A DNA stretch of 6,751 nucleotides. Origin: Candidatus Aerophobota bacterium. GTDB taxonomy: Bacteria > Aerophobota > Aerophobia > Aerophobales > B3-G15. Position 1 is the stretch's first letter. The number at the start of each line of letters is the position of its first letter. Of this stretch, positions 1-5,301 are shown piece by piece. The stretch is taken from contig QMQA01000065.1 of the NCBI GenBank assembly GCA_003648845.1, positions 1 through 6,751 on the forward strand. The letters are read 5' to 3'. The translations under genes and the position numbers were made by a program. The notes under the pieces were generated by a model. The model saw nothing but the letters and a program-made list of their open reading frames with translations, made no database searches and was not told where the DNA came from.

Positions 1-583
1 CAGTAACATCTTCAGGAGTTAACTCTCTAAGAACATCAAAGATACCTCCATCAAAATCGCTGAGCAGGAAAACATCAGAGATAATCTTTTTTATTTCAAA
101 AAAGAAAAAGTGCCCCAGAGAAAACACACTGCGGTTGGCAATTATATATTTTTTTCGAGACGAGATAATTATATCAACAAATTTTTTTATATTCTCTTCA
201 TCTCTCATATTTATTAGCTTATGGAGATTGGCAAGGTCTTTCATTAAGGACAAATTAACCGGTGTCTCTTCCTGGGGGAGTTTAAATTGCTTAGCCTTTT
301 CTAATTGTCCAATAGCGGTTATCTTTTTTATAATTAATTTTTGCAAATCTTTTTGCAAATCAGGATACCCATTATAACCAATCTCTTTAGCAAAGCGCAC
401 AATAGTTGAAGGAGTGGTATTTATTTTGGCTGCCATCTCATCTGCAGTGAGAAAAGAGGCCTCATCTGCATTGGAAATTAAATAATTTGCCAGACGTTTT
501 TGGGTTGGAGTAAATTTTTCAAAATTTGTTTCCAGGTACTCTATAATATTTTTACCAGGCCTTGTGCTTGAGTTAACAATCAT
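1..583 (-). CDS. RpiR/MurR-family transcriptional regulator, C-terminus cut by window edge
   Basis: I translated the minus strand from the ATG at 583. The frame stays open for 194 codons to the window edge, so the 3' end is missing. Residues 1-80 match the RpiR-type helix-turn-helix domain: a TPTQKRLANYLISN helix (25-38), then MAAKINTTPSTIVRFAKEIG (50-69), the typical recognition segment, followed by GYPDLQ. From about residue 128 a SIS (sugar isomerase) fold begins, with KKYIIANRSVFSLGHFFFFE at 144-163, the position where the family binds a phosphosugar. The family usually has about 280 residues, so roughly 90 are missing. Such proteins are cytoplasmic repressors or activators that sense sugar phosphates or amino-sugar phosphates; the ligand here cannot be told. 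An AAGAG ribosome site lies 7 nt before the ATG. The gene diverges from recO, and a palindrome covers its promoter, suggesting autoregulation. Family assignment is firm; the target is inferred. Confidence 0.9.
   Translation of the reverse strand, partial: MIVNSSTRPGKNIIEYLETNFEKFTPTQKRLANYLISNADEASFLTADEMAAKINTTPSTIVRFAKEIGYNGYPDLQKDLQKLIIKKITAIGQLEKAKQFKLPQEETPVNLSLMKDLANLHKLINMRDEENIKKFVDIIISSRKKYIIANRSVFSLGHFFFFEIKKIISDVFLLSDFDGGIFDVLRELTPEDVT
338..361. repeat. 12-bp perfect tandem duplication inside the RpiR-family gene
   Basis: TTTTTGCAAATC occurs twice head to tail (338-349 and 350-361). On the coding minus strand it encodes DLQK-DLQK at residues 75-82, just after the DNA-binding helices. 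The unit is in frame and adds one helical turn, so the protein frame is kept. It could be a recent slippage duplication or simply a permitted heptad-like helix. Confidence 0.8.
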
Positions 584-644
584 CTTTTAGCTCTTCTTTA
601 TCTTTAATCGGATGAAAAATTAATCCTATGTTGAGTGAGTAATA

Positions 645-681
645 CAAAAATTGTTACAAAAATATTTTACAACAATTTTTG
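645..681. promoter_or_regulatory. Inverted repeat, candidate operator of the RpiR-family regulator
   Basis: The arms CAAAAATTGTT (645-655) and AACAATTTTTG (671-681) are perfect 11-bp inverted copies separated by 15 bp. Within the spacer, positions 658-661 also pair with 665-668, so symmetry is nearly complete around base 663. The site covers the -10 box of the minus-strand promoter and part of its spacer, and ends 15 bp before the recO -35 box. RpiR-family proteins commonly bind palindromes near their own promoters, so autoregulation is the natural reading. It is too AT-rich and has no T-run placement that would make it a good terminator. That it binds this particular protein is inference. 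Confidence 0.6.
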
Positions 682-691
682 CAAAAGTCAA
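664..691 (-). promoter_or_regulatory. Sigma-70 type promoter for the RpiR-family gene
   Basis: Reading the minus strand, TTGACT (691-686) is followed after 16 bp by TAAAAT (669-664). Both boxes match the TTGACA/TATAAT consensus at 5 of 6 positions. Transcription would begin near 657, giving a leader of about 75 nt before the ATG at 583. The -10 box lies inside the 37-bp inverted repeat, so a protein bound there would block polymerase. Confidence 0.65.
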
Positions 692-701
692 GTTCCTTGA
701 C
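687..701. repeat. Short palindrome formed by the two opposed -35 boxes
   Basis: GTCAAG (687-692) and CTTGAC (696-701) are perfect inverted copies separated by TTC. Each arm contains most of the -35 box of one divergent promoter. The symmetry may simply reflect two consensus -35 elements placed back to back, or it may be a second protein-binding site. Confidence 0.6.
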
Positions 702-725
702 CGGCAAGATTTTTTCTGCTATATT
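697..725 (+). promoter_or_regulatory. recO: Sigma-70 type promoter for the recO operon
   Basis: TTGACC (697-702) and TATATT (720-725) are separated by exactly 17 bp, with each box matching consensus at 5 of 6 positions. A start site about 7 bp past the -10 box falls near 732, leaving a leader of only about 10 nt that still contains the GGTGA ribosome site (735-739). No other promoter this good was seen close upstream of recO. It probably drives the seven-gene plus-strand run. Confidence 0.7.
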
Positions 726-742
726 TACAAATCGGTGAAATT

Positions 743-1513
743 ATGGATATTTTAAAAACCCGCGCAGTTGCCCTCAAAGATTATAAATTTTTAGAACAGG
801 ATAAAATAGTTATCTTTTATACTCAGGATTTTGGTATATTTAAGGTAGTGGCAAAGGGTGCAAGAAGGATAAAAAGTCGCTTTGCTGTTGCGGTTCAGTT
901 TCCCTCTTATATTGATATCTTGGTATACAGGAGAAAATCATTAAACTCGGGAATTCTCAGTGATTGCAGAATAAGGCATCTTTTCCCCGGGATAAGAAAA
1001 AATATCTTCAGGTTTGCCTATGCATCGTATCTTGCTGAAATTCTGCTTTCTTCCTTGAAAGAGGGACAGGTAAATAAAGCCCTCTTTTCTCTTTTGTTAA
1101 GAGCTCTTTTTACTCTGGAGCAGGGAAAAAAGGAAGATTTTGGCATAATAAGCTCTTTTTATAAATTAAAATTGTTTCATCTGGTAGGTTACACCCCTCA
1201 GCTTAAAAGATGTGTTGAATGCGGAAAAAATAGGGACTATTTTAATTCATTTTATTTTGCTCCCGCAAAAGGGGGAATTCTTTGTGAGGAATGCGGGAAA
1301 AAAGATATCCAGGCAATAGCTACCTCCAGAACAGCAGTTCTTGCGATGGACTACCTGCTTTATAATGGCAAAATAACTGCCCCGACTGTACCGGGTGGTC
1401 ACGGGATAGAAAAACAGATCAACAGTTTGCTTGATGCCTATTTTTTATTTCACATTGACGGGGAAAAAGGTAGCTCCTGGAGTTTGATCAAGCACCTGGA
1501 GAAATTGAAATAA
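743..1513 (+). CDS. recO: DNA repair protein RecO
   Basis: RecO works with RecF and RecR to load RecA onto SSB-coated single-stranded DNA and can anneal complementary strands; it acts in the cytoplasm at gaps and breaks. The 256-residue product has the usual family length. Residues 1-80 form the N-terminal OB-fold, including KTRAVALKDYKFLEQDKIV and the GARRIKSRF segment (39-47). A helical middle part follows, then the diagnostic LVGYTPQLKRCVECG (147-161) and GGILCEECGK (177-186). C157, C160, C181 and C184 form a zinc finger of the CxxC/CxxC kind; not all RecO proteins keep it. The ATG at 743 follows GGTGA by only a few bases and starts the expected domain. It is the first gene of the plus-strand operon, and its partner protein SSB is encoded four genes later. 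Confidence 0.96.
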   Translation: MDILKTRAVALKDYKFLEQDKIVIFYTQDFGIFKVVAKGARRIKSRFAVAVQFPSYIDILVYRRKSLNSGILSDCRIRHLFPGIRKNIFRFAYASYLAEILLSSLKEGQVNKALFSLLLRALFTLEQGKKEDFGIISSFYKLKLFHLVGYTPQLKRCVECGKNRDYFNSFYFAPAKGGILCEECGKKDIQAIATSRTAVLAMDYLLYNGKITAPTVPGGHGIEKQINSLLDAYFLFHIDGEKGSSWSLIKHLEKLK

Positions 1514-1519
1514 AGGGGG
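1513..1519 (+). promoter_or_regulatory. Ribosome binding site deciding the sigma factor start
   Basis: AAGGGGG lies directly against the ATG at 1520 with no spacer, whereas a TTG two codons later (1526) sits 6 nt from it. The run through 1524 resembles an extended Shine-Dalgarno with its trailing TGAT, so the ATG looks like part of the ribosome site rather than the start. Confidence 0.6.
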
Positions 1520-1525
1520 ATGATA

Positions 1526-2683
1526 TTGGAAGATTATAATCAAAAAAGTGGCTCCGAGGAGAAGATAAGTTCTTCCTTAAGTGAGTATTTCAAAGGTATA
1601 AGTAAAACTCCACTTTTATCCAAGGAAGAGGAAAAGGAGCTTGCAATTAAGTTAAAAAAAGGAAGGGAGAGGTTTATTAAATTAGCTTTGAATCTGATCC
1701 AGATTGTTAGAAAAGATTCGAATTTTTTAACTTTTTTGCACAAAGAAGGTAGGAACGAGAAGAGTCTGGAAGAGGTTAAGGATAACATAGTTAAAGCAGG
1801 AGAATTTTCCGATTTTATGGTGAAAAATAAAGAAAAAATCCTGCAGATTTTAAAGGATAATAAACAGGAAGTTGGAGCTATTATTGAGGATATGGAAAAA
1901 GCAAAAAATGCGTACAGTCAATATAAAAAAAGAATGATGGAAGCAAATTTAAGATTGGTGGTTAGCTTTGCAAGAAAATATACCGGCAAGGGTGTTTCTT
2001 TTCCTGATTTAATTCAGGAAGGAAATATAGGCCTTTCTCAGGCAATAGACAAATTTGACTACAAAATAGGTAAAAGGTTCAGTACTTATGCCAGCTGGTG
2101 GATAAGGCAGGCCTTATCCCGGGCAATCACAGACCAGGCAAAAGCCATTCGTCTTCCGGTTCATATTGCCCACCTCATTAAAAAGCTGACCGTCATTTCA
2201 AGAAAACTGGAGCAAAGGTTAAAACGTGAGCCAACTCCTGAAGAGATTGCAGAAGAGGCCAAAATTCCACCTGAGAAAATAAAACAGGCTCTCGGGCTCT
2301 CACAGGAGGTTATTTCTTTTGAAACTCCTGTAGGGGAAGAGAAAGATACCCCTATGATAGATTTTATTGCCAACTCAACGATTCCTCCACCTGTTTACGA
2401 GGTTACGCTGGATATGCTGAAAAAAGATGTTAGAGAACTTCTGGAGAAGGTGGTAAAAGACCCGAGAGAGCTCGAGATTCTAAAACTTAGATTTGGACTG
2501 GAAGGGGGAAGTTATTCTCTTAGAGAGATAGGGAAAAAGTTCGGGGTTAGCAGGGAGAGGATAAGGCAGCTGGAGGAGAGGGCCTTGAGGCGTCTTCGTG
2601 CACCAGCGGAGGAAAAAGGTTTGAGGGGGTATCTGGAGCTGCTGGATTTTATTCGCTCCCAGCATAAAGAAACCTATATTTAA
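1526..2683 (+). CDS. RNA polymerase sigma-70 family factor, RpoD/SigA-like
   Basis: Directs core RNA polymerase to -10/-35 promoters. Numbering is from the TTG at 1526, chosen for ribosome-site spacing; the ATG at 1520 would add two residues. Region 1.2 spans about 17-48 (LSEYFKGISKTPLLSKEEEK). Region 2 spans about 134-208, with EANLRLVVSFARKY, DLIQEGNIGL and FSTYASWWIRQALSRA. Region 3 follows LPVHIAHLIKKL, and region 4 ends in the -35 recognition helix VSRERIRQLEERALRRLR (341-358). Three oddities are visible: no region 1.1, about 85 extra lysine/glutamate-rich residues between 1.2 and 2.1, and DFIANS (279-284) where primary sigmas usually have DFIED. In the -10 helix the Gln of RQA is kept, but the Thr three residues later is Ser. 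It could be the primary sigma or a close group 2 relative; I cannot decide. It lies between recO and ychF with gaps of about 12 nt. Confidence 0.93.
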   Translation: MEDYNQKSGSEEKISSSLSEYFKGISKTPLLSKEEEKELAIKLKKGRERFIKLALNLIQIVRKDSNFLTFLHKEGRNEKSLEEVKDNIVKAGEFSDFMVKNKEKILQILKDNKQEVGAIIEDMEKAKNAYSQYKKRMMEANLRLVVSFARKYTGKGVSFPDLIQEGNIGLSQAIDKFDYKIGKRFSTYASWWIRQALSRAITDQAKAIRLPVHIAHLIKKLTVISRKLEQRLKREPTPEEIAEEAKIPPEKIKQALGLSQEVISFETPVGEEKDTPMIDFIANSTIPPPVYEVTLDMLKKDVRELLEKVVKDPRELEILKLRFGLEGGSYSLREIGKKFGVSRERIRQLEERALRRLRAPAEEKGLRGYLELLDFIRSQHKETYI

Positions 2684-2684
2684 A

Positions 2685-2690
2685 AGAGGT
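2685..2690 (+). promoter_or_regulatory. ychF: Ribosome binding site supporting the TTG start of ychF
   Basis: AGAGGT ends 5 nt before TTG at 2696. No in-frame ATG exists between the sigma factor's stop and the P-loop of YchF, so the TTG is the only start that gives a full-length N-terminus. Confidence 0.7.
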
Positions 2691-2695
2691 CTTTT

Positions 2696-3787
2696 TTGGC
2701 AACTCTTTCAGGAGGAATTATAGGTTTACCCAATGCGGGAAAATCAACGGTTTTTAATGCCCTTACAAAAGGCGCAGCTGCAGTTGCAAGTTACCCTTTC
2801 TGTACAGTTTCACCCAATGTAGGTGTAGTTCCTGTTCCCGATCCTCGTTTGAAAAAGTTAGCCGAGCTTGTCAACCCTGAAGTGGTTACTCCAGCTACAA
2901 TTGAAGTAGTGGATGTGGCTGGTTTGATAAAAGGAGCCCATAAGGGAGAAGGACTCGGTAACGAGTTTTTAAGTAGAATAAGAGGGGTTGATGTTTTAAT
3001 CCAGGTGGTACGCTGTTTTGATGCAAGAGTACCTCATCCAGAAGGGAGCATTGACCCGGTAAGAGACGTAGAAACTATTAAAATAGAGCTTTTTCTCTCA
3101 GACCTGGATATAGTTCACAGGAGGTTGACAAGATTAAATAAGCTATTAAAATCACCGATTAAAAAGGATGAGAAAACCGTAGAGGTTCTGCATAAGATGG
3201 AAAAAGCCTTAAGCGAGGGTATTTTTCCGCAACAGGTTATCTCGGCAGAAGAATATGAGATAATGGAAAAAGAAGGGTTTCTCTCTCTGAAGCCAATGTT
3301 CTATGTAGCCAATATAGGAGAGGAGGATTTGGAGTCTCCATCTTCACACCTTGAGCGTTTTAGGGAGTTTGCAAATAGAGAAAGACTTGAAGTTATTGAG
3401 ATTTGTGCACAGCTGGAAGCAGAACTTGCAGAATTTTCTGAGGAAGAGAGAAAGAAGTTTATAAAGGAGATGGGAGTAAAGGAGAACGCGGTTGAGAAAC
3501 TGGCAAGAGAGATTGCCAGGAAATTAAACTTAATTACCTTTTTTACAATAACAGGAGGCAGAGAAGTCAGAGCCTGGGCTATTAAGGAAGGTAGCTCAGC
3601 AGTGGAAGCAGCAGGTAAGGTTCATTCTGACATGAAGAGAGGATTTGTCAGAGCCGAAGTAATTGGTGTGGAGGAGCTTCTGGATGCGGGAAGTTTTAAA
3701 AGGGCAAAATCCGAGGGAAAAGTAAGGGTAGAAGGTAGAGAATACAGAATAAAAGACGGGGATGTTGTCCATTTTCTCTTCACGTAA
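2696..3787 (+). CDS. ychF: Obg-like ATPase YchF, redox/ribosome-associated
   Basis: YchF (OLA1 in eukaryotes) is a TRAFAC-class P-loop protein that hydrolyses ATP rather than GTP, binds ribosomes and is linked to stress responses. The product of 363 residues is the standard length. The P-loop GLPNAGKST is at 10-18, the switch II motif DVAGLIKGAHKGEGLGNEF at 73-91, and NIGE at 206-209 occupies the NxxE position that favours adenine in place of NKxD. A coiled helical domain lies between. The C-terminal TGS domain runs from about 278 to 361, beginning NLITFFTITGGREVRAW and including GFVRAEVI. The TTG start follows AGAGGT with good spacing and gives the family's usual short leader before the P-loop. 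It lies 12 nt after the sigma gene and 24 nt before rpsF, which fits its ribosome association. Confidence 0.97.
   Translation: MATLSGGIIGLPNAGKSTVFNALTKGAAAVASYPFCTVSPNVGVVPVPDPRLKKLAELVNPEVVTPATIEVVDVAGLIKGAHKGEGLGNEFLSRIRGVDVLIQVVRCFDARVPHPEGSIDPVRDVETIKIELFLSDLDIVHRRLTRLNKLLKSPIKKDEKTVEVLHKMEKALSEGIFPQQVISAEEYEIMEKEGFLSLKPMFYVANIGEEDLESPSSHLERFREFANRERLEVIEICAQLEAELAEFSEEERKKFIKEMGVKENAVEKLAREIARKLNLITFFTITGGREVRAWAIKEGSSAVEAAGKVHSDMKRGFVRAEVIGVEELLDAGSFKRAKSEGKVRVEGREYRIKDGDVVHFLFT
3125..3152 (+). promoter_or_regulatory. Possible internal promoter within ychF
   Basis: TTGACA (3125-3130, 6 of 6 matches) is followed after 16 bp by TAAAAT (3147-3152, 5 of 6). It could give extra transcription of rpsF-ssb-rpsR-rplI, whose first start is about 650 bp further on. 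It lies in coding sequence of an AT-rich genome, where such matches arise by chance, so the confidence is low. Confidence 0.25.
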
Positions 3788-3800
3788 GAAGGCTTATTTG

Positions 3801-3807
3801 AGGAGGT
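3801..3807 (+). promoter_or_regulatory. rpsF: Strong ribosome binding site for rpsF
   Basis: AGGAGGT is the best Shine-Dalgarno match in the window. It ends 4 nt before the GTG at 3812, fixing that codon as the start of S6. The 24-nt gap after ychF leaves no room for the larger structured S6:S18-binding leader known upstream of rpsF in many bacteria. Confidence 0.85.
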
Positions 3808-3811
3808 CAAA

Positions 3812-4147
3812 GTGCAGGTATATGAGATGGTTTTTGCTTTAAGGCCAGGATTGGATGAGGAAGCAATAAAAAGTGTGAAGGATGAGATTCAAGGTTTTAT
3901 TGGACAGAACGGGGGAGAAATGGAAGGCTTTACTGATATTGGGAAACGCAAATTAGCTTATGAGGTAAAAAAAGAGAAAGAAGCGTATTTTATAAAAGTC
4001 TCTTTTAGTATAGATCCATCCCGTATTGAAGACCTTCTCAGATGGGTTAGGGCTCGAGATAATGTAATAAGAGTGATGGTTACCAGGAAACCTTCCCTGG
4101 CCGGTGAAGATAAGGAAAGGAGAAAAAGCAATGTCCGCTCTGAATAG
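3812..4147 (+). CDS. rpsF: 30S ribosomal protein S6
   Basis: S6 forms a dimer with S18 and binds the central domain of 16S rRNA on the small-subunit platform. The 111-residue product opens with VYEMVFALRPGLDEEAI (3-19), the typical first strand and helix. IGKRKLAYEVKKEKEAYFIK (43-62) is the conserved middle, and VRARDNVIRVMVTRK the last strand. A short charged tail follows. Start is GTG, preceded by AGGAGGT. Its final 17 bases overlap the start of ssb, so the two are probably translationally coupled. Its partner S18 is encoded two genes on. No structured leader with the S6:S18 autoregulatory motif was seen in the short gap upstream, although such a motif could sit inside the end of ychF. Confidence 0.97.
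   Translation: MQVYEMVFALRPGLDEEAIKSVKDEIQGFIGQNGGEMEGFTDIGKRKLAYEVKKEKEAYFIKVSFSIDPSRIEDLLRWVRARDNVIRVMVTRKPSLAGEDKERRKSNVRSE
4116..4122 (+). promoter_or_regulatory. ssb: Ribosome binding site for ssb, inside rpsF
   Basis: AAAGGAG ends 8 nt before the ATG at 4131. It decides that start over an in-frame GTG at 4104, which would add nine charged residues (MKIRKGEKA) not usual in SSB and has no comparable ribosome site. Confidence 0.75.
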
Positions 4148-4574
4148 GGTTATATTAATAGGTAATTTGACCCGGGACCCCGAGCTAAGATACACACCTG
4201 ACGGAACTCCTGTGGTGAATTTTACTCTGGCAGTGAATCGCCCTTTTTTAAATCAGGAAAAGGAAAGGGGAGTTGATTTTATTCCTGTTGTAGCATGGAG
4301 AAAACAGGCGGAAAGATGCTCGGAGTATTTGACGAAAGGCTCTCAGGTGGCAGTTGATGGGAGACTCCAGGTAAGGTCTTACGAAGATAAGGATGGGATT
4401 AAAAGAAGAGTGACCGAGGTAATAGCCTGGAGGGTGGAATTTCTCCAGAGATTAAAAAAGCCACCTGCAGAAGATGAGGTTTTACCTGAGGAAGAAGAGA
4501 ACGAGATAGACAGCATCTCTATATCTGGTGAAGATATAGATGCGGAGGAAAAAGAAGAATTTAACCAGGAATAA
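4131..4574 (+). CDS. ssb: Single-stranded DNA-binding protein SSB
   Basis: SSB coats single-stranded DNA in replication, repair and recombination and recruits partners such as RecO and PriA. The ATG at 4131 gives 147 residues starting MSALNRVILIGNLTRDPELR, the family's standard opening. The OB-fold covers 1-108, with TPDGTPVVNFTLAVNR (22-37), FIPVVAWRKQAE (50-61), YLTKGSQVAVDGRLQ (66-80) and RVEFLQR (101-107). From about 113 the tail is acidic and low in complexity. It ends EEKEEFNQE, not the acidic-acidic-Ile-Pro-Phe tip that binds partner proteins in most bacteria; a Phe lies four residues from the end. No nearby shift of frame restores the tip. The gene overlaps rpsF by 17 nt and lies 42 nt before rpsR, the common order in bacteria. 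Confidence 0.96.
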   Translation: MSALNRVILIGNLTRDPELRYTPDGTPVVNFTLAVNRPFLNQEKERGVDFIPVVAWRKQAERCSEYLTKGSQVAVDGRLQVRSYEDKDGIKRRVTEVIAWRVEFLQRLKKPPAEDEVLPEEEENEIDSISISGEDIDAEEKEEFNQE

Positions 4575-4587
4575 CCTGGAAAGTAAC

Positions 4588-4604
4588 TGCAAGGATAATT
4601 TGCA
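4588..4604 (+). other. Small inverted repeat just before the rpsR ribosome site
   Basis: TGCAA (4588-4592) and TTGCA (4600-4604) can pair over a 7-nt loop. The same bases also form a direct repeat, TGCAAGG at 4588-4594 and 4601-4607. It ends where the rpsR ribosome site begins. The stem is weak, so a translational role is only a possibility. Confidence 0.25.
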
Positions 4605-4616
4605 AGGGAGGAGTGA

Positions 4617-4835
4617 ATGACCGCCAAGTTTTTTAGAAAGAGAAAGGTTTGTCAGTTTTGTCGTTCAGGAGTAAAAGTTATAGATTATACAGAGGTTGAT
4701 ACACTGAGAGATTATATAGATAGCAGAGCCAGGATAAAAAACAGGCGCAGGACAGGAGTTTGCGCCAAACACCAGAGACAGCTATCAAGGGCAATTAAAA
4801 TTGCAAGGCAGATGGCCCTTTTACCTTATAAATAA
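4617..4835 (+). CDS. rpsR: 30S ribosomal protein S18, zinc-type (C+)
   Basis: S18 binds 16S rRNA as a heterodimer with S6. The 72-residue product has the conserved core: FFRKRKVCQFC (5-15), VIDYTEVDTLRDYI (21-34), TGVCAKHQRQLSRAIKIAR (46-64) and the ending MALLPYK. C12, C15, C49 and H52 are the metal-binding positions of the C+ form, which many bacteria replace with a C- paralogue under zinc shortage; here the ligands are intact. The ATG follows GGAGG by 5 nt within a longer AGGGAGGAG tract, a strong ribosome site. The gene sits between ssb and rplI, 15 nt before the latter, in the usual order, and its S6 partner is upstream in the same operon. Confidence 0.97.
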   Translation: MTAKFFRKRKVCQFCRSGVKVIDYTEVDTLRDYIDSRARIKNRRRTGVCAKHQRQLSRAIKIARQMALLPYK

Positions 4836-4850
4836 CAGGGAGATGGAAAG

Positions 4851-5300
4851 ATGAAGGTTATTCTGCGAGAAGATGTGGAAAGCCTGGGAAAGAAAGACCA
4901 GATAATTCAGGTAAAAGATGGATATGCCCGCAATTTTTTAATTCCTAAGGGGCTTGCTCTCCCTGCCACTCCCAGCGAGGTTAAAAAGTGGCAGGAGAGG
5001 AAAAAAATAGCACAGCAGAAAAGTGAAAGAGAAAAATTTAAAGCAAAGCAAATAGAGAGGAAACTAAAAGGCATTACCCTGACTGTTGAGAAAGAAGTAG
5101 GAGAAGAAGGTAAATTATTTGGCTCGGTTACCAGTCAGGACATTGTCGGGCAGATAAAGAAAAAATTCAACATCTCCTTAGATCACAGGAAGATTGTTTT
5201 AAATGAGCCAATAAAGGTAATTGGCGTGAGAGATATTTCTATAAAACTCCATCCTGAAGTTGAGATTCCTCTCAAAGTCGAGGTAAAAAAGAAGGCTTGA
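4851..5300 (+). CDS. rplI: 50S ribosomal protein L9
   Basis: L9 binds 23S rRNA near the base of the L1 stalk and helps keep the reading frame. The 149-residue product is full length. The N-terminal domain (1-50) begins MKVILREDVESLGKKDQIIQ and carries the signature VKDGYARNFLIPKGLA (21-36). A long, highly charged connecting helix (about 42-75) follows. The C-terminal domain (about 76-149) includes GKLFGSVTSQDI (86-97) and ends IPLKVEVKKKA. The ATG has AGGGAG 8 nt upstream; another ATG at 4843 is out of frame. It is the last gene of the plus-strand run. Its TGA is one base from the stop of the convergent murC, and no intrinsic terminator follows. Confidence 0.97.
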   Translation: MKVILREDVESLGKKDQIIQVKDGYARNFLIPKGLALPATPSEVKKWQERKKIAQQKSEREKFKAKQIERKLKGITLTVEKEVGEEGKLFGSVTSQDIVGQIKKKFNISLDHRKIVLNEPIKVIGVRDISIKLHPEVEIPLKVEVKKKA

Positions 5301-5301
5301 A

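Noticed and set aside
135..377. 80-codon plus-strand open frame
   Set aside because: It lies antisense within the RpiR-family gene, has a Phe/Ile/Ser-rich low-complexity product, no ribosome site and no recognisable domain. The minus strand gives a clear family match.
645..681. The palindrome as an intrinsic terminator
   Set aside because: It lies between two divergent genes, where neither transcript needs to end, and its stem is almost all A-T. An operator reading fits better.
3788..3811. S6:S18-binding leader upstream of rpsF
   Set aside because: The gap is just 24 nt, much of it the ribosome site, and shows no hairpin. A motif inside the end of ychF could not be confirmed by eye.
4104..4130. 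GTG at 4104 as the start of ssb
   Set aside because: It would add nine charged residues before the standard SSB opening and enlarge the overlap with rpsF; AAAGGAG is correctly spaced for the ATG at 4131.
3953..4195. Minus-strand open frames opposite rpsF/ssb and the similar ones opposite the sigma, ychF and ssb genes
   Set aside because: All lie antisense to genes with firm family matches, lack ribosome sites and encode serine/phenylalanine-rich products typical of shadow frames.
5260..5275. Hairpin TTGAGA-TTCC-TCTCAA near the end of rplI as a terminator
   Set aside because: The stem has only 6 bp with few G-C pairs, lies inside the coding region, and is followed by an A-rich rather than T-rich stretch on the plus strand and by no T-run on the minus strand.
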